A stretch of 64,000 nt of DNA from Amycolatopsis sp. MtRt-6 (GCF_017308975.1 NZ_JADWPD010000045.1:1-64000); one strand, 5' to 3'. Positions 42,658 to 52,313 are shown, numbered from the stretch's first letter. The notes: generated by a model not told the origin, from the letters alone. Made by a program: numbers and translations.

Positions 42658-44208
42658 ATGAACGCGCCTTGGGCCGATGTGCACGAAACCCACATCGGTG
42701 CGGTCTTCCTCGTCGGGGACCTCGCCTACAAGCTGAAGAAGCCGGTCGACCTCGGCTTCCTCGACTTCACCGCCCGCGAGACGCGGGAGCGGGTGTGCCA
42801 CCGGGAGGTGGAACTGAACCGGCGGCTGGCACCCGACGTCTACCTGGGCGTCGCCGACGTCACCGGCCCGGACGGCGCGGTGTGCGACCACCTCGTGGTC
42901 ATGCGCCGGATGCCCGAGGATCGCCGGCTGTCGACGCTGGTTCGCGGGCACGAGCCGCTGCACGTGACGATCCGGCAGCTGGCGCGGCAGCTCGCCACCT
43001 TCCACGCTCGGGCCGAACGCGGCCCCGGGGTCAGCGCCGACGAGAACCGCGACGCGGTCCGGAGCCGGTGGCGCGCGAGCTTCGAGCAGGTGCGGCCCTT
43101 CCACGGCGAAGTGCTGGACCCGGCCATGGCGCTCGAGATCGAAACCCTGGCCGAGGACTTCCTCGCCGGCCGCGAGGCGCTGTTCGAGCGCAGGATCGCG
43201 GAGGGACACGTCGTCGACGGCCACGGTGACCTGCTCGCCGACGACGTCTTCTGCCTCGACGACGGTCCCCGCGTGCTGGACTGCCTCGAGTTCGACGACC
43301 ACCTCCGGCACGTCGACGTCCTCGACGACGTCGCCTTCCTCGCCATGGACCTCGAACGGCTCGGCGCGCCGGAGCTGGGCCAACAGCTGCTCGCCGACTA
43401 CCGTGAGTTCGCGGGTGACCCCGCTCCCCCGGCCCTGGTACACCACTACCTGGCCTACCGGGCGTTCGTCCGGGTCAAGGTCGCCTGCCTGCGCCACGCC
43501 CAAGGCGACACCGAAGCGGCTGGGCTCGCGGGCGAATACGCCGAACTCACCCTCGAGCACCTCCGGCGGGGACAGGTGCGGCTGGTCCTCGTCGGCGGAG
43601 AACCAGGCACCGGCAAGTCGACGGTCGCCGGCGGGCTGGCCGACCGGCTCGGCGCGACGCTGCTGCAGTCGGACCGGCTGCGGAAGGAACTGGCCGGGCT
43701 CGTCCCGGTCAGGCGGCCCGCCGAGGGCTACCGGCAAGGCCTCTACGACGACCACCACACCGACGCGACCTACGCCGAACTCGTGCGCCGAGCCGAGCAC
43801 CTGCTCGCCTTGGGCGAGACCGTCGTGCTGGACGCGTCTTGGAACGCCGCCCGGCACCGCGAGCTCGCCGCCGAGACCGCCGGACGGACGAGCAGTCTGC
43901 TGGTCGCCGTCCACTGCCAGGCACCGGAAGCGACAGCAGCACACCGGATCACCGGCCGAGCGGACACCCTCTCCGACGCCACCCCGGACATCGCGCACCG
44001 GATGACCGCCGACGCCGACCCCTGGCCCGAGGCACACCCGCTCCCGACCACCGGCGCGCCGGCCGAATCGGTCGCGCGTGCCCTGGCCTGGCTGGCGCCG
44101 GGGCACCGAAAGTCCCCGATCCAGAGGCATTCCGGCCCTGCTGCCGACGAGCTGGGCGATGCGAGGCTCGACTCAACCGAACACCCGGACCACGAGGAAG
44201 GCCGATGA
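42658..44208 (+). CDS. APH-domain/AAA-kinase fusion protein (Rv2004c-like)
   Basis: A 516-aa protein. The N-terminal half is an aminoglycoside phosphotransferase-type domain with VVDGHGDLLADDVFCLD (about 186-202). The C-terminal half is a P-loop kinase with Walker A GGEPGTGKST at 313-322. Orthologues such as Rv2004c belong to the DosR regulon; substrate unknown. The ATG at 42658 is used; no clear Shine-Dalgarno is seen and transcription may be leaderless. The stop overlaps the next Acg gene by 4 nt. About 45 residues after residue 460 are less structured. Confidence 0.8.
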   Translation: MNAPWADVHETHIGAVFLVGDLAYKLKKPVDLGFLDFTARETRERVCHREVELNRRLAPDVYLGVADVTGPDGAVCDHLVVMRRMPEDRRLSTLVRGHEPLHVTIRQLARQLATFHARAERGPGVSADENRDAVRSRWRASFEQVRPFHGEVLDPAMALEIETLAEDFLAGREALFERRIAEGHVVDGHGDLLADDVFCLDDGPRVLDCLEFDDHLRHVDVLDDVAFLAMDLERLGAPELGQQLLADYREFAGDPAPPALVHHYLAYRAFVRVKVACLRHAQGDTEAAGLAGEYAELTLEHLRRGQVRLVLVGGEPGTGKSTVAGGLADRLGATLLQSDRLRKELAGLVPVRRPAEGYRQGLYDDHHTDATYAELVRRAEHLLALGETVVLDASWNAARHRELAAETAGRTSSLLVAVHCQAPEATAAHRITGRADTLSDATPDIAHRMTADADPWPEAHPLPTTGAPAESVARALAWLAPGHRKSPIQRHSGPAADELGDARLDSTEHPDHEEGR

Positions 44209-45218
44209 TGGAGCGAGCATTTCCGGACGAGTTCACCGTCAGGACCGCGGTGGCGATGGCCGTCCGCGCGCCGTCGGTGCACAACTCCCAACCGTGGTAC
44301 TGGCGGATCGGGCACAGCTCGCTGCACCTCTACGCCGACCCGGACCGGCTCCTGCACGAAACCGACCCGGACGGCCGTGACCTGATCCTCAGCTGTGGCG
44401 CCGCGTTGCACCACCTGCGGATCGGCTTCGCCGCGCTCGGCTGGACCGCCGAAGTGCACCGGCTGCCCAACCCCGGCGAGCCCGACCACCTCGCCGCCAT
44501 CACCCTCGGGCAGCACCAGCCGACGCAGGACGAAGTCGCGATGGCGGCCGCGATCCCCCGGCGGCGCACCGACCGGCGCCGGCACAGCTCCTGGACGGTG
44601 CCCCGCGGGCACGTCGAAGCCATGGCCAAGGCCGCGGCGCTGGAAGGCACCGTGCTCCAGGTCGTCGAGAACTCCGCGCGATACCACCTCGCGACCTCGA
44701 TCGAAGAGGCTTCCCGACGGCACGGCGACGATCCCGCCTACCGCACCGAGCTGGCGGCCTGGAGCGGCCGTCACGTCTCTCCCGACGGCGTCCCGGCCCG
44801 CAACACCCCGGCACCGGACGACACCCCGGGTGCGCTGCGCGCCCGCCCGTTCGCCGACCCGCTGCTGACCCAGCCGCCCGACGCCAAGGCCGAGGACGAC
44901 GAGACCGTCCTGCTGGTCCTGAGCACCGCCTCCGACGACCGGATGTCGCGGCTGCGCGCCGGCGAAGCGACCAGCGCCGTGCTGCTCACGGCGAACGCGT
45001 TCGGCCTGTCCTCGTGCCCGCTCACCGAGCCGCTGGAACTGCCCGACGTCCGCGAGACGGTGACCGAGCGGGTCACCGGCGGGTCGTACCCGCAGATGAT
45101 CCTGCGCGTCGGCTGGGCCCCCGCCAACGCCGACCCGCTGCCCGCAACCCCGCGCCGTCACCTCGCCGACGTGCTGCAGCCGCTCGAAGCGGCCCCGAAG
45201 CATTTCCAGGCCCACTAG
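44205..45218 (+). CDS. Acg-family nitroreductase-like protein
   Basis: A 337-aa second copy of the Acg family: RAPSVHNSQPWYWRI (about 20-34), later AIPRRRTDRRRHSSW, and the C-terminal GEATSAVLLTANAFGLSSCPLTEP with MILRVGWAP. An overlapping ATGA and an in-frame ATGATG make the start 44205 or 44208. A possible half-site of a DosR-like box (GCACCGAAAGTCCC, 10 of 14) lies at 44103-44116, inside the previous gene's 3' end. AGGAAGG lies just before the start. Confidence 0.85.
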   Translation: MMERAFPDEFTVRTAVAMAVRAPSVHNSQPWYWRIGHSSLHLYADPDRLLHETDPDGRDLILSCGAALHHLRIGFAALGWTAEVHRLPNPGEPDHLAAITLGQHQPTQDEVAMAAAIPRRRTDRRRHSSWTVPRGHVEAMAKAAALEGTVLQVVENSARYHLATSIEEASRRHGDDPAYRTELAAWSGRHVSPDGVPARNTPAPDDTPGALRARPFADPLLTQPPDAKAEDDETVLLVLSTASDDRMSRLRAGEATSAVLLTANAFGLSSCPLTEPLELPDVRETVTERVTGGSYPQMILRVGWAPANADPLPATPRRHLADVLQPLEAAPKHFQAH

Positions 45219-45232
45219 GAAAGGAGCCGGTC

Positions 45233-45473
45233 ATGCCGTACTGGCGCTACCCCACCACCACGATGGCCTGGGCGGGGGGGCATCGGCATGCTCGTGCTGA
45301 TGGCGCTCGTGCTGGCCGCTCTTGTCGCCCTCGTCGTCGTCCTCGCCCGCAGGGCACCGCAACCGCCGACGCCGGGCGACACCGCCCGGCGGATCCTCGA
45401 CGAGCGGTTCGCCCGCGGCGAGATCGACCAGGAGGAGTACGAACGCCGCCGTGACGCCCTGGCCCGAACGTAA
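45233..45473 (+). pseudogene. SHOCT-domain small membrane protein, frameshifted in a G7 run
   Basis: An AAAGGAG Shine-Dalgarno precedes ATG 45233 (MPYWRYPTTTMAWAGG), but the frame breaks in seven G at 45274-45280. Removing one G joins it to GMLVLMALVLAALVALVVVLARR (a membrane helix) and the SHOCT tail RRILDERFARGEIDQEEYERR, ending at 45473. SHOCT domains are short oligomerisation motifs. So the intact gene would be about 79 aa. It may be a sequencing error, a true mutation, or phase variation. Confidence 0.65.
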
Positions 45474-45554
45474 AACACCGCCACGTGCCCGCGCCGACCG
45501 CCTCGTCCCGGCGGCCGGCGCGGCCCTTGGTGGGTGACCCATTGAGAGGACGTC

Positions 45555-46913
45555 ATGGACCGCCTGAGCCCGCTCGACGCAGCCTTCCTCGAGATCGAGG
45601 ACGAAGACCCCAGTGCGTCCCTTGCCATCGCCTCGATCGCGATCGCCGAAGGACCCGCCCCGGAGCAGGAGGAGTTCGTCGCCGCCGTGCGAGCCCGGCT
45701 GGCCGGCATCCCCCGATACCACCAAAAGGTCCGCACGGTGCCGTTCGACCTCGGCCCGCCGGCCTGGGTCGACGACCCCGCATTCGACGCAGGGGCCCAC
45801 TTCGGCCGGATGGCGCTGCCCGAACCGCACGACGAGCAGGCACTGTGCGAACTGGTCGCCCTGCTCATGGGCCAACGGCTGGAACGCGACCGGCCGCTGT
45901 GGGAGTTCTGGGTCATCGAGGGCCTGCCGGACGGGCGCTGGGCGATCCTGGCCAAGGTGCACCACGCGCTGGCCGACGGGCTCGCCGCGACCCGGCTGCA
46001 GACGATCCTCTTCGGAGACACACCCGCGCCCGCTCGATGCGAGGAAGCACCCGATCCCGGCTCGGCCAAGCTGCTGCTGGACTCGGTGGGTTCGATCATG
46101 CGCGCACCGTGGGATCAGACGCGTCTGATCGCCCGTGAGCTGCTGCACCCGAACCGGCTGGCTCGCCGCGTGAGCGATGCCGCCCGCGGCCTCGCCGCGC
46201 TGACCTCCGCGCTGCTGCCCGCATCGCCGACTCCGCTGACCGGACCGCTCGGCCGCGACCGCCGGTACGCCACCGCGTCGGTGGCCCTGGCCGATGTCAA
46301 GGCCGTGGCGAAAGTCTACGAAGTCACGGTGAACGATGTCCTGCTGGCCGCCGTCGCCGGCGGATTCCGGGAACTCCTGCTCCACCGCGGCGAAACACCG
46401 GCCGCGGACAGCGTGCGGACCTTGGTCCCGGTGTCCGTGCGCACCGGAACCGCCCTCGACAACGAGGTCTCCCTGCTGCTGCCGTTGCTGCCGGTCGATC
46501 TGAGTGACCCGGTGCAGCGCCTGATCCGGGTGCACCACCGCCTGAGCACGCTGAAGGCGAGCAAAGAGGCCGACGCCGGCGCGCTGCTGACCTCGACCGC
46601 CGCGCACGAGCCGTTCGCACCGATCGCCTGGGCCATCCGGGCGGCCACGCACCTGCCGCAGCGCAACATCGTCACGGTGACGACCAACGTGCCCGGTCCG
46701 GTCGAACCGCTGTCCGCGCTCGGCCGCCGGATCCTCGAGATCTACCCGTACGTCCCGATCGCGCTGCGGGTCCGGACCGGGGTCGCGATGCTCAGCTACG
46801 CCGGCCGGATCACGTTCGGGATCACCTCGGACGCCGACACCGTCCCGGAGACAGGTGTGCTTGCCAAGGCGATCGAGCGGGAGGTCCAAGCCCTGCGAGC
46901 CGCGGTCCGGTGA
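45555..46913 (+). CDS. WS/DGAT-family acyltransferase
   Basis: A 452-aa wax ester synthase/diacylglycerol acyltransferase starting MDRLSPLDAAFL. Complete active-site motif H136-H137-x3-D141-G142 (HHALADG), with family blocks ERDRPLWEFWVIEGL (about 110-124) and a central NVPGPVEPL (about 377-385). It makes triacylglycerol or wax esters from acyl-CoA. It follows the SHOCT pseudogene on the same strand, 81 nt apart. Convergent with the next DGAT, end to end. Confidence 0.88.
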   Translation: MDRLSPLDAAFLEIEDEDPSASLAIASIAIAEGPAPEQEEFVAAVRARLAGIPRYHQKVRTVPFDLGPPAWVDDPAFDAGAHFGRMALPEPHDEQALCELVALLMGQRLERDRPLWEFWVIEGLPDGRWAILAKVHHALADGLAATRLQTILFGDTPAPARCEEAPDPGSAKLLLDSVGSIMRAPWDQTRLIARELLHPNRLARRVSDAARGLAALTSALLPASPTPLTGPLGRDRRYATASVALADVKAVAKVYEVTVNDVLLAAVAGGFRELLLHRGETPAADSVRTLVPVSVRTGTALDNEVSLLLPLLPVDLSDPVQRLIRVHHRLSTLKASKEADAGALLTSTAAHEPFAPIAWAIRAATHLPQRNIVTVTTNVPGPVEPLSALGRRILEIYPYVPIALRVRTGVAMLSYAGRITFGITSDADTVPETGVLAKAIEREVQALRAAVR

Positions 46914-48443
46914 TCACCGGATCGCGGCGAACTCCGCGGCCAGCCCGGCGACCAGCGCCTCCGGATCCGGGATGAGCTTGCGATCCGTGCCGAAGCCGAA
47001 CCGGACCTGGCCGGCGTAGCTGAAGATGCAGATCGTGATCGCCTGTCGCCCGCTGCACGGCGCCCAGCCGACGACGCCCTCGACCTCGGCACCGGCCAGC
47101 GTCATCGGCGCTCGCGGGCCGGGCACGTTCGTCAAGACCCCGACCGCCTTGCCGGCGAAGAACCGGCTCAGCGCCAAACCCAGCGGTGCCGGGCTCTGCG
47201 CGATCGCGTACTGCATCCCGAACGTGAGCACCGGTTCGTAGGAGTCCCGGATCCGGGCCACCCGGCGGTGCACCTCGGCGAGGCGCTCGGCGAACGTCCG
47301 GCGCCCCAGTGGCAACTGGGCCAGCACGAGCGAGAAGTGGTTGCCCAGCGTCGCGGGTAGTTCGTCGTCGAACGACGACAGGCTCACCGGAATCAGCCAC
47401 CCCAGATCGGACGGGTCCGGACGGGCGGTGCCGTGGGCGGTGAAGTACCGGTCGAGCGCGCCGGCGACCAGCGCCGTGCAGACGTCGTTGACCGTCGTCC
47501 CGGTTTCGTGGCCGATCCTGGCGAGCTCGGCCAGCGGGATCGGCTCGCCCCACGCCGCGGTCTTCTCGACCCCCGGCTCGCCGTCCCACAGCCCGGTCGC
47601 GGTAGACGGCCCGAGCAGGTCCGCGGCGCCGGTGGCGCTGTGCCAGACCGTCGTCGTGGCGCCGGCGACCGTGTCGACCACGCGGCGTGGGCCGCCGACC
47701 AGCGCCGAGGCGAGGAACCCGGCGACGGCGCTGGTGGCGCCCACTGTCGCGGTCGCTCCCAGTATCGGCAGGGCCACCGCGGTTTCCAGTACGGGGTGCA
47801 CGCGGGCCGCCTGCTGCTGGGCCTTCGCGCCCGTGTCGCCGAGCGCGCGCAGGGCGGCGGCACCGAGCCGGGCCACCGGCTGTGCCACGGCTTCCCGGTG
47901 TGGTGCCGCACCGCCGACCTTCGCGTGCGGGGCCGCGGCATCGCCGTCCACCGGGTCCAGAAGGCTGAACAGCACCTGCGTCAGCCGGATCCCGTCGGCC
48001 ATCGCGTGGTGCGTGCGGCAGACGAGCGCGCTGCCACCGCGGTAGCCCTGCAGCAGATCGATGGTCCACAGCGGACGATTCAGGTCGAGCGGGGTGCTTC
48101 GCCGAGCAGCGACGAAGTCCTCGAGCGCCGCCTGGTCCGCGGGTGCGGGCAGCTCTTGCTCCACCACGTGCTTCCCGAGGTCGAAGCCGAGATCGGTTTC
48201 CCACGTGACCGGTTGTCCCGGGCCGCCGTGCCGCACGGCTCGCTGCAGGTACACCGGGTACCGCGCGAGCAGCCGGTCCGACACGAGCGACCGCAGCCGG
48301 GTCACGTCCACCGGTGTCGTGGTCCACAGCACGGACGTGACGATCATCAGGTTCTCCGGCCGGTCCAGATGCAGCCACAAGCTGTCCTGCGCCGGCATCC
48401 GCCGATGCGGCCCGATCAGTTTCCGCGTATTCCACACTGCCAT
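46914..48443 (-). CDS. WS/DGAT-family acyltransferase
   Basis: A 509-aa third family member with the intact HHAMADG (H145, H146, D150, G151) and DLNRPLWTIDLL upstream. The about 60-residue insert around 190-290 makes it longer than the typical 450-470. AGGAG with 6-nt spacing selects the ATG at 48443. It is divergent from the flavoprotein gene at 48603. Triacylglycerol storage is the established role of the family. Confidence 0.85.
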   Translation of the reverse strand: MAVWNTRKLIGPHRRMPAQDSLWLHLDRPENLMIVTSVLWTTTPVDVTRLRSLVSDRLLARYPVYLQRAVRHGGPGQPVTWETDLGFDLGKHVVEQELPAPADQAALEDFVAARRSTPLDLNRPLWTIDLLQGYRGGSALVCRTHHAMADGIRLTQVLFSLLDPVDGDAAAPHAKVGGAAPHREAVAQPVARLGAAALRALGDTGAKAQQQAARVHPVLETAVALPILGATATVGATSAVAGFLASALVGGPRRVVDTVAGATTTVWHSATGAADLLGPSTATGLWDGEPGVEKTAAWGEPIPLAELARIGHETGTTVNDVCTALVAGALDRYFTAHGTARPDPSDLGWLIPVSLSSFDDELPATLGNHFSLVLAQLPLGRRTFAERLAEVHRRVARIRDSYEPVLTFGMQYAIAQSPAPLGLALSRFFAGKAVGVLTNVPGPRAPMTLAGAEVEGVVGWAPCSGRQAITICIFSYAGQVRFGFGTDRKLIPDPEALVAGLAAEFAAIR

Positions 48444-48497
48444 CGCCCGCTCCTGTCGCCCTCGTACCACTCTGCAACCCCGCTGCCATCGGGAAAA

Positions 48498-48511
48498 GGG
48501 CCGGAAGTCAC
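48498..48511. promoter_or_regulatory. weak DosR-like box
   Basis: GGGCCGGAAGTCAC, 10 of 14 core positions, between the divergent DGAT and flavoprotein genes. Confidence 0.3.
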
Positions 48512-48602
48512 CCTCGGGCAAGGCGGAGTGCCCTGCCCTCGACGATCCCTGCTTCGGCATGGTCAAGACCTCTGCCGAATCACCGAAGCATCGGAGGAAT
48601 TC

Positions 48603-49862
48603 ATGTCTCCCACCCACGTCGTCGTGCTGGGTAGCGGGTTCGCCGGCCTGGAGACCGCGTTCTCCCTGCGCGCGCTGGCGAACCCCGACCGCGTGCAGCT
48701 CAGCGTGGTCTCCGATCGGGACGACTTCCTGTTCCGGCCCAACAGCATCTACCTGCCTTTCGGAGCGGCCGAGGCGCCGCTGCACGTGCCGTTGGGAACG
48801 GCGTTGCGGCGTAGGGAAATCGCCTCACACATCGCGACCGCCGAAGGCATCGATACCGAACGTGGCGTCGTCCGCACCTCTCGCGGACCGGTCCCCTACG
48901 ACAAACTCGTGATCGCCACCGGCGCCGCGATGCGCCCGGAGGAGGTGCCCGGGCTCGCCGAGCACGCCCACACGGTCTGGTCCCCCGGCCGGCTGCACGC
49001 GCTGGGCGAACAGCTGCAGTGGGTGGTCCAGCACGCGGCCCACGGCCGGCTGCAGCGAGTGCTGTTCCTCGTGCCGCCGGGGAACAAGTGTGCCGGCCCC
49101 CTGTACGAGATCGCCCTGATGCTCGACACCTGGCTGCGTCGCCGTGACGTCCGCGACAACGTCCAGCTCGCGTTCACCACGTCCGAGCAGAACTACGTCC
49201 AGGCATTCGGTCCCAAGCTGCACGACGTCGTCGCCACGGAGTTCTCGACGCGCGGCATCGACGGCCGCACCGGCGCGGTCCCCGACAAGGTCAGGGAGCT
49301 CGAAGTCGCCTACACCGACGGCACCACGCAGGAGTTCGACCTCCTGGTCGCGTTCCCGCCCTACGTCGCGGCCCAGCGTTTCGAGGGACTGCCCGCCGAC
49401 GACCGTGGCTTCCTCACGTGCGTGCCGAGCACGCGTGAGGTGGTCGGGTGTCCTGACGTCTACGCCCCCGGCGACGCCGGGGACTTCCCGGTGAAGCAGG
49501 CGTTCCTCGCGTTGCTGCAAGCGCAGGCCGTCGCGGGCCAGATCGCCGCCGATGTCGGTGCGCACCTGCCGGGAACCGGCTTCGAGCCGGTGAGCATGTG
49601 CGTGTTGGAGATGTTCGACAAGGCAACCTTCGCGCAGGTCCCCCTGTCGGTCACCGGCGACCCGGTCCGCCCGGTCGTCGTCGATCCGGAGGCGCTCGAC
49701 GCTTACCGAGTCGGTACTTCGGCGGCTTGGCGGCTGGGCAAGAAGGCCCTCGGTACGTATGTCCCGGGGCGGTTCCGCGCCGGGCTGCCGGTGCACGCGG
49801 GCGCCGGCTGGGACACCATGGCTCTCGGCTTGCGCGGCGCGACTCGCTGGCTGGCCCGGTGA
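48603..49862 (+). CDS. SQR/NDH-like FAD oxidoreductase
   Basis: A 419-aa flavoprotein. FAD motif GSGFAG (about 10-15) after a beta strand, a second nucleotide motif region, and a GDAGDFPVKQAFLALLQAQ segment near 295-313 binding FAD. It resembles sulfide:quinone oxidoreductase and type II NADH dehydrogenases. GGAGGAATTC precedes the ATG. A related flavoprotein is at 53757-55037. It is coupled to the DUF998 gene by a GTGA overlap. Whether it acts on sulfide, a quinone or other donors is not determined. Confidence 0.75.
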   Translation: MSPTHVVVLGSGFAGLETAFSLRALANPDRVQLSVVSDRDDFLFRPNSIYLPFGAAEAPLHVPLGTALRRREIASHIATAEGIDTERGVVRTSRGPVPYDKLVIATGAAMRPEEVPGLAEHAHTVWSPGRLHALGEQLQWVVQHAAHGRLQRVLFLVPPGNKCAGPLYEIALMLDTWLRRRDVRDNVQLAFTTSEQNYVQAFGPKLHDVVATEFSTRGIDGRTGAVPDKVRELEVAYTDGTTQEFDLLVAFPPYVAAQRFEGLPADDRGFLTCVPSTREVVGCPDVYAPGDAGDFPVKQAFLALLQAQAVAGQIAADVGAHLPGTGFEPVSMCVLEMFDKATFAQVPLSVTGDPVRPVVVDPEALDAYRVGTSAAWRLGKKALGTYVPGRFRAGLPVHAGAGWDTMALGLRGATRWLAR

Positions 49863-50497
49863 CTCGGCGCCCGCTCCTGGTTCCGGTCGCTGTCGCGGCG
49901 GTTGCGGTGTACATCGCCGGGGACGTGCTCTCGGCTCTGCTGTACGACGGATACAGCTACACGGACCAGGCGATCAGCGAGCTGAGCGCCTTCGGCTCGC
50001 CCGTCCGGCCGCTGATGGTGACGGTCATCGCCATCCACAACGTCCTGTTGCTCGCGTTCGGGATCGGCGTCCTCCGGGTGTCCCGGAGCAGAAGTGTGTG
50101 GTGGATCGGCGCCCTGCAGATCGCGGAGTTCGTCCTCGTGGGCATCGCGACCCACACGTTCTGGGCGATGAGTTCCCGCGGCCGCGCGCCGGGGTTCAAC
50201 GACACCATGCACATCGCTTTGTCGGGCGTGTTCAGCTTGCTCGTGGTGACGATGATGATCTTCTCCGCCGTCGCCTTCCCGGGCTGGTTCCGCCGTTACG
50301 CGCTGGCGACGACGGTCGTGGTCGTCGGCTTCGGCATCGCGTCCTCGCTCGCGATGCGGGGGCTCGAGCGGAACGACACCCCGTGTGCCGGCGGCTTCGA
50401 GCGGATCAACGCCTACGCCTATTTCGCCTGGCTCGTGGTCTTGGCCGTCATGGTGACCCGCCGGGCTTCCGGTATTCGTGATGGCCGTTTCGAGTGA
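49859..50497 (+). CDS. DUF998 membrane protein
   Basis: A 212-aa protein with six hydrophobic helices and the DUF998-type layout (YTDQAISELSAFGSP in the first loop, ERINAYAYFAWLVV near the end). The GTG start gives a 4-nt overlap with the flavoprotein stop, so the two are coupled. Membrane protein of unknown function. Its stop lies inside the following perfect hairpin. Confidence 0.75.
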   Translation: MTRRPLLVPVAVAAVAVYIAGDVLSALLYDGYSYTDQAISELSAFGSPVRPLMVTVIAIHNVLLLAFGIGVLRVSRSRSVWWIGALQIAEFVLVGIATHTFWAMSSRGRAPGFNDTMHIALSGVFSLLVVTMMIFSAVAFPGWFRRYALATTVVVVGFGIASSLAMRGLERNDTPCAGGFERINAYAYFAWLVVLAVMVTRRASGIRDGRFE

Positions 50498-50525
50498 CGC
50501 TGAGTCACTCGAAACGGCCATCACG
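50477..50525. terminator. bidirectional 22-bp perfect hairpin
   Basis: Exact 22-bp arms with a 5-nt loop (GCTGA) between the convergent DUF998 and slipin genes; the left arm includes the DUF998 stop. A very strong intrinsic-type terminator structure for both strands. Confidence 0.8.
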
Positions 50526-50534
50526 GCAACGGGT

Positions 50535-51350
50535 TCACCGAGGCGCCGGAACCGCAGCTTCGCCGTTGGGGACCACAGCCGCCGGAGCGGCAGCGGCCGC
50601 TTCGCGGGCCAGGAACGTGCCCAGCTCACCGATCGTGCTCATCAGCGGCGCCGGGAACACCACCGTGCTGTTGTGGTCGACGCCGATCTCCATCAGCGTC
50701 TGCAGGTTGCGCAGCTGCAGCGCCAGCGGGTGCGCCATCATCGTGTCCGACGCCGAACCGAGCGCCGCCGCGGCCTGGGCTTCACCCTCGGCGTTGATGA
50801 TTTTGGCTCGCTTCTCCCGCTCGGCCTCGGCCTGCTTGGCCATCGCCCGCTTCATCGACTCCGGCAGCTGGATGTCCTTCAGCTCCACCAGGGTCACGTC
50901 GACGCCCCACTCGGTAGTGGTCACGTCGAGGATCTGCCGGATGTCGGAGTTGATCTTGTCGGTCTCCGCCAACGTCTCGTCCAGGGTGTGCTGGCCGACG
51001 ACCTTGCGCAGCGTCGTCTGCGCGATCTGGTCGATCGCCGCGTAGACGTTCTCGATCGCGACCACCGACTTCGTCGCGTCCACCACCCGGAAGTACGCCA
51101 CCGCCGAGACGTCGACGCTGACGTTGTCGCGCGTGATGATGCCCTGCGACTGGATCGGCATCGTGACGATCCGCAGGGACACCCGGCGCAGCACGTCGAT
51201 CACCGGGATGATGAACCGCAGTCCCGGCTCGCGCACCCCGACCACCCGGCCCAGCCGAAACAGCACCCCCCTCTCGTACTGCTTCACGATCCGGATCGAC
51301 AGCGCCAGCAAGACGATGACGACCGCGGCGATGATCAGCCAGACAGTCAT
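50535..51350 (-). CDS. slipin/SPFH-family membrane protein
   Basis: A 271-aa SPFH protein: N-terminal membrane helix (about 4-22), then YERGVLFRLGRVVG and the band-7 domain (about 25-190) with NVSVDVSAVAYFRV, followed by a coiled-coil-like EAEREKRAKIINAEGEAQAAAALG. Slipins organise membrane microdomains. The stop of the neighbouring ABC gene overlaps its start. DosR-type islands of some actinomycetes include SPFH proteins (inference). Confidence 0.85.
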   Translation of the reverse strand: MTVWLIIAAVVIVLLALSIRIVKQYERGVLFRLGRVVGVREPGLRFIIPVIDVLRRVSLRIVTMPIQSQGIITRDNVSVDVSAVAYFRVVDATKSVVAIENVYAAIDQIAQTTLRKVVGQHTLDETLAETDKINSDIRQILDVTTTEWGVDVTLVELKDIQLPESMKRAMAKQAEAEREKRAKIINAEGEAQAAAALGSASDTMMAHPLALQLRNLQTLMEIGVDHNSTVVFPAPLMSTIGELGTFLAREAAAAAPAAVVPNGEAAVPAPR

Positions 51351-52225
51351 GAGGCCACTCCTTCCACTCGTCCGCTCCAGCGGTCGGAGCGGCCCGCGGT
51401 CATCAGGCCGACGACCGTTTCCTTGGTCAGCTCACCGGTGGCGTACACGCCCGCCATCCGGCCCAGGTACAAAACCGCGATCCGGTCGGCCACGTCGAAG
51501 ACGTCGTTCATGTTGTGCGACACCACGACCACACCCAGGCCGCGCTCGGCCAGCCTTCCCACCAGCTGCAGCACCACTTCCGTCTGCTGCACGCCGAGCG
51601 CCGCCGTCGGCTCGTCCATGATCACGAGTTTCGAGTGCCACAACACGGCTTTGGCGATCGCCACCGCCTGGCGCTGACCGCCGGACAGCGATCCGACCGG
51701 CTGCCGGACCGAGGTCACCGTGGTGACGCCGAGGCTGTGCAAGGTCTCCTTCGCCGCCAGTTCCATCCGGTCCTCGTCGAGCACCCCGTGCCGCAGCTTT
51801 TCGCGGCCGAGGAACATGTTCTGCACGACGTCGAGGTTGTCGCAGAGTGCGAGGTCCTGGTACACGGTCTCGATGCCGAGCGCGGCGGCGTCCCGCGGAC
51901 TGCGGATGCGCACGGACCGCCCTTCCCAGGTGAACTCACCGGCGTCCGGCACGTGGATGCCGGCGACGCACTTGATCAGCACGGACTTGCCGGCGCCGTT
52001 GTCACCGACCAGTGCGGTCACCTGGCCGGCCGGGATGTCGAGGTCGACCCCGGCCAGCGCCTGCACCGGCCCGAACTTCTTGGTGACGCCCTGGACGCGC
52101 AGCAGCGGCGTCCCAGCCGGTTCGGCGGCATCCGGAGCCGCTGCGGACTGTTCGGCGATGGTGGTCACGGCCGGCTCAACGTCGACGCCGGCCACGATCC
52201 GGCCCGTTGCGGTTCCTTCCGTCAT
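51347..52225 (-). CDS. orphan sugar-type ABC transporter ATPase
   Basis: A 292-aa ATPase with Walker A GDNGAGKS (about 72-79), Q-loop YQDLALCDNLDVVQNMFLGRE, signature LSGGQRQ (about 181-187) and Walker B LVIMDEPTAALG. It resembles the single-domain ATPases of ribose/fructose-type (FrcA/XylG) importers, but no permease or binding protein is next to it. Instead it overlaps the slipin gene by 4 nt. An N-terminal 40-residue extension precedes the nucleotide domain. GGAGGAG precedes the ATG at 52225. Confidence 0.8.
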   Translation of the reverse strand: MTEGTATGRIVAGVDVEPAVTTIAEQSAAAPDAAEPAGTPLLRVQGVTKKFGPVQALAGVDLDIPAGQVTALVGDNGAGKSVLIKCVAGIHVPDAGEFTWEGRSVRIRSPRDAAALGIETVYQDLALCDNLDVVQNMFLGREKLRHGVLDEDRMELAAKETLHSLGVTTVTSVRQPVGSLSGGQRQAVAIAKAVLWHSKLVIMDEPTAALGVQQTEVVLQLVGRLAERGLGVVVVSHNMNDVFDVADRIAVLYLGRMAGVYATGELTKETVVGLMTAGRSDRWSGRVEGVAS

Positions 52226-52313
52226 CGCTGCTCCTCCCGCGGTGCCGACTCCTTCGATTGCCAGCCAACGCCTTCCGGCCGTCCGGCGAAGCTGCCGTTC
52301 TGCCCGACCTGCG

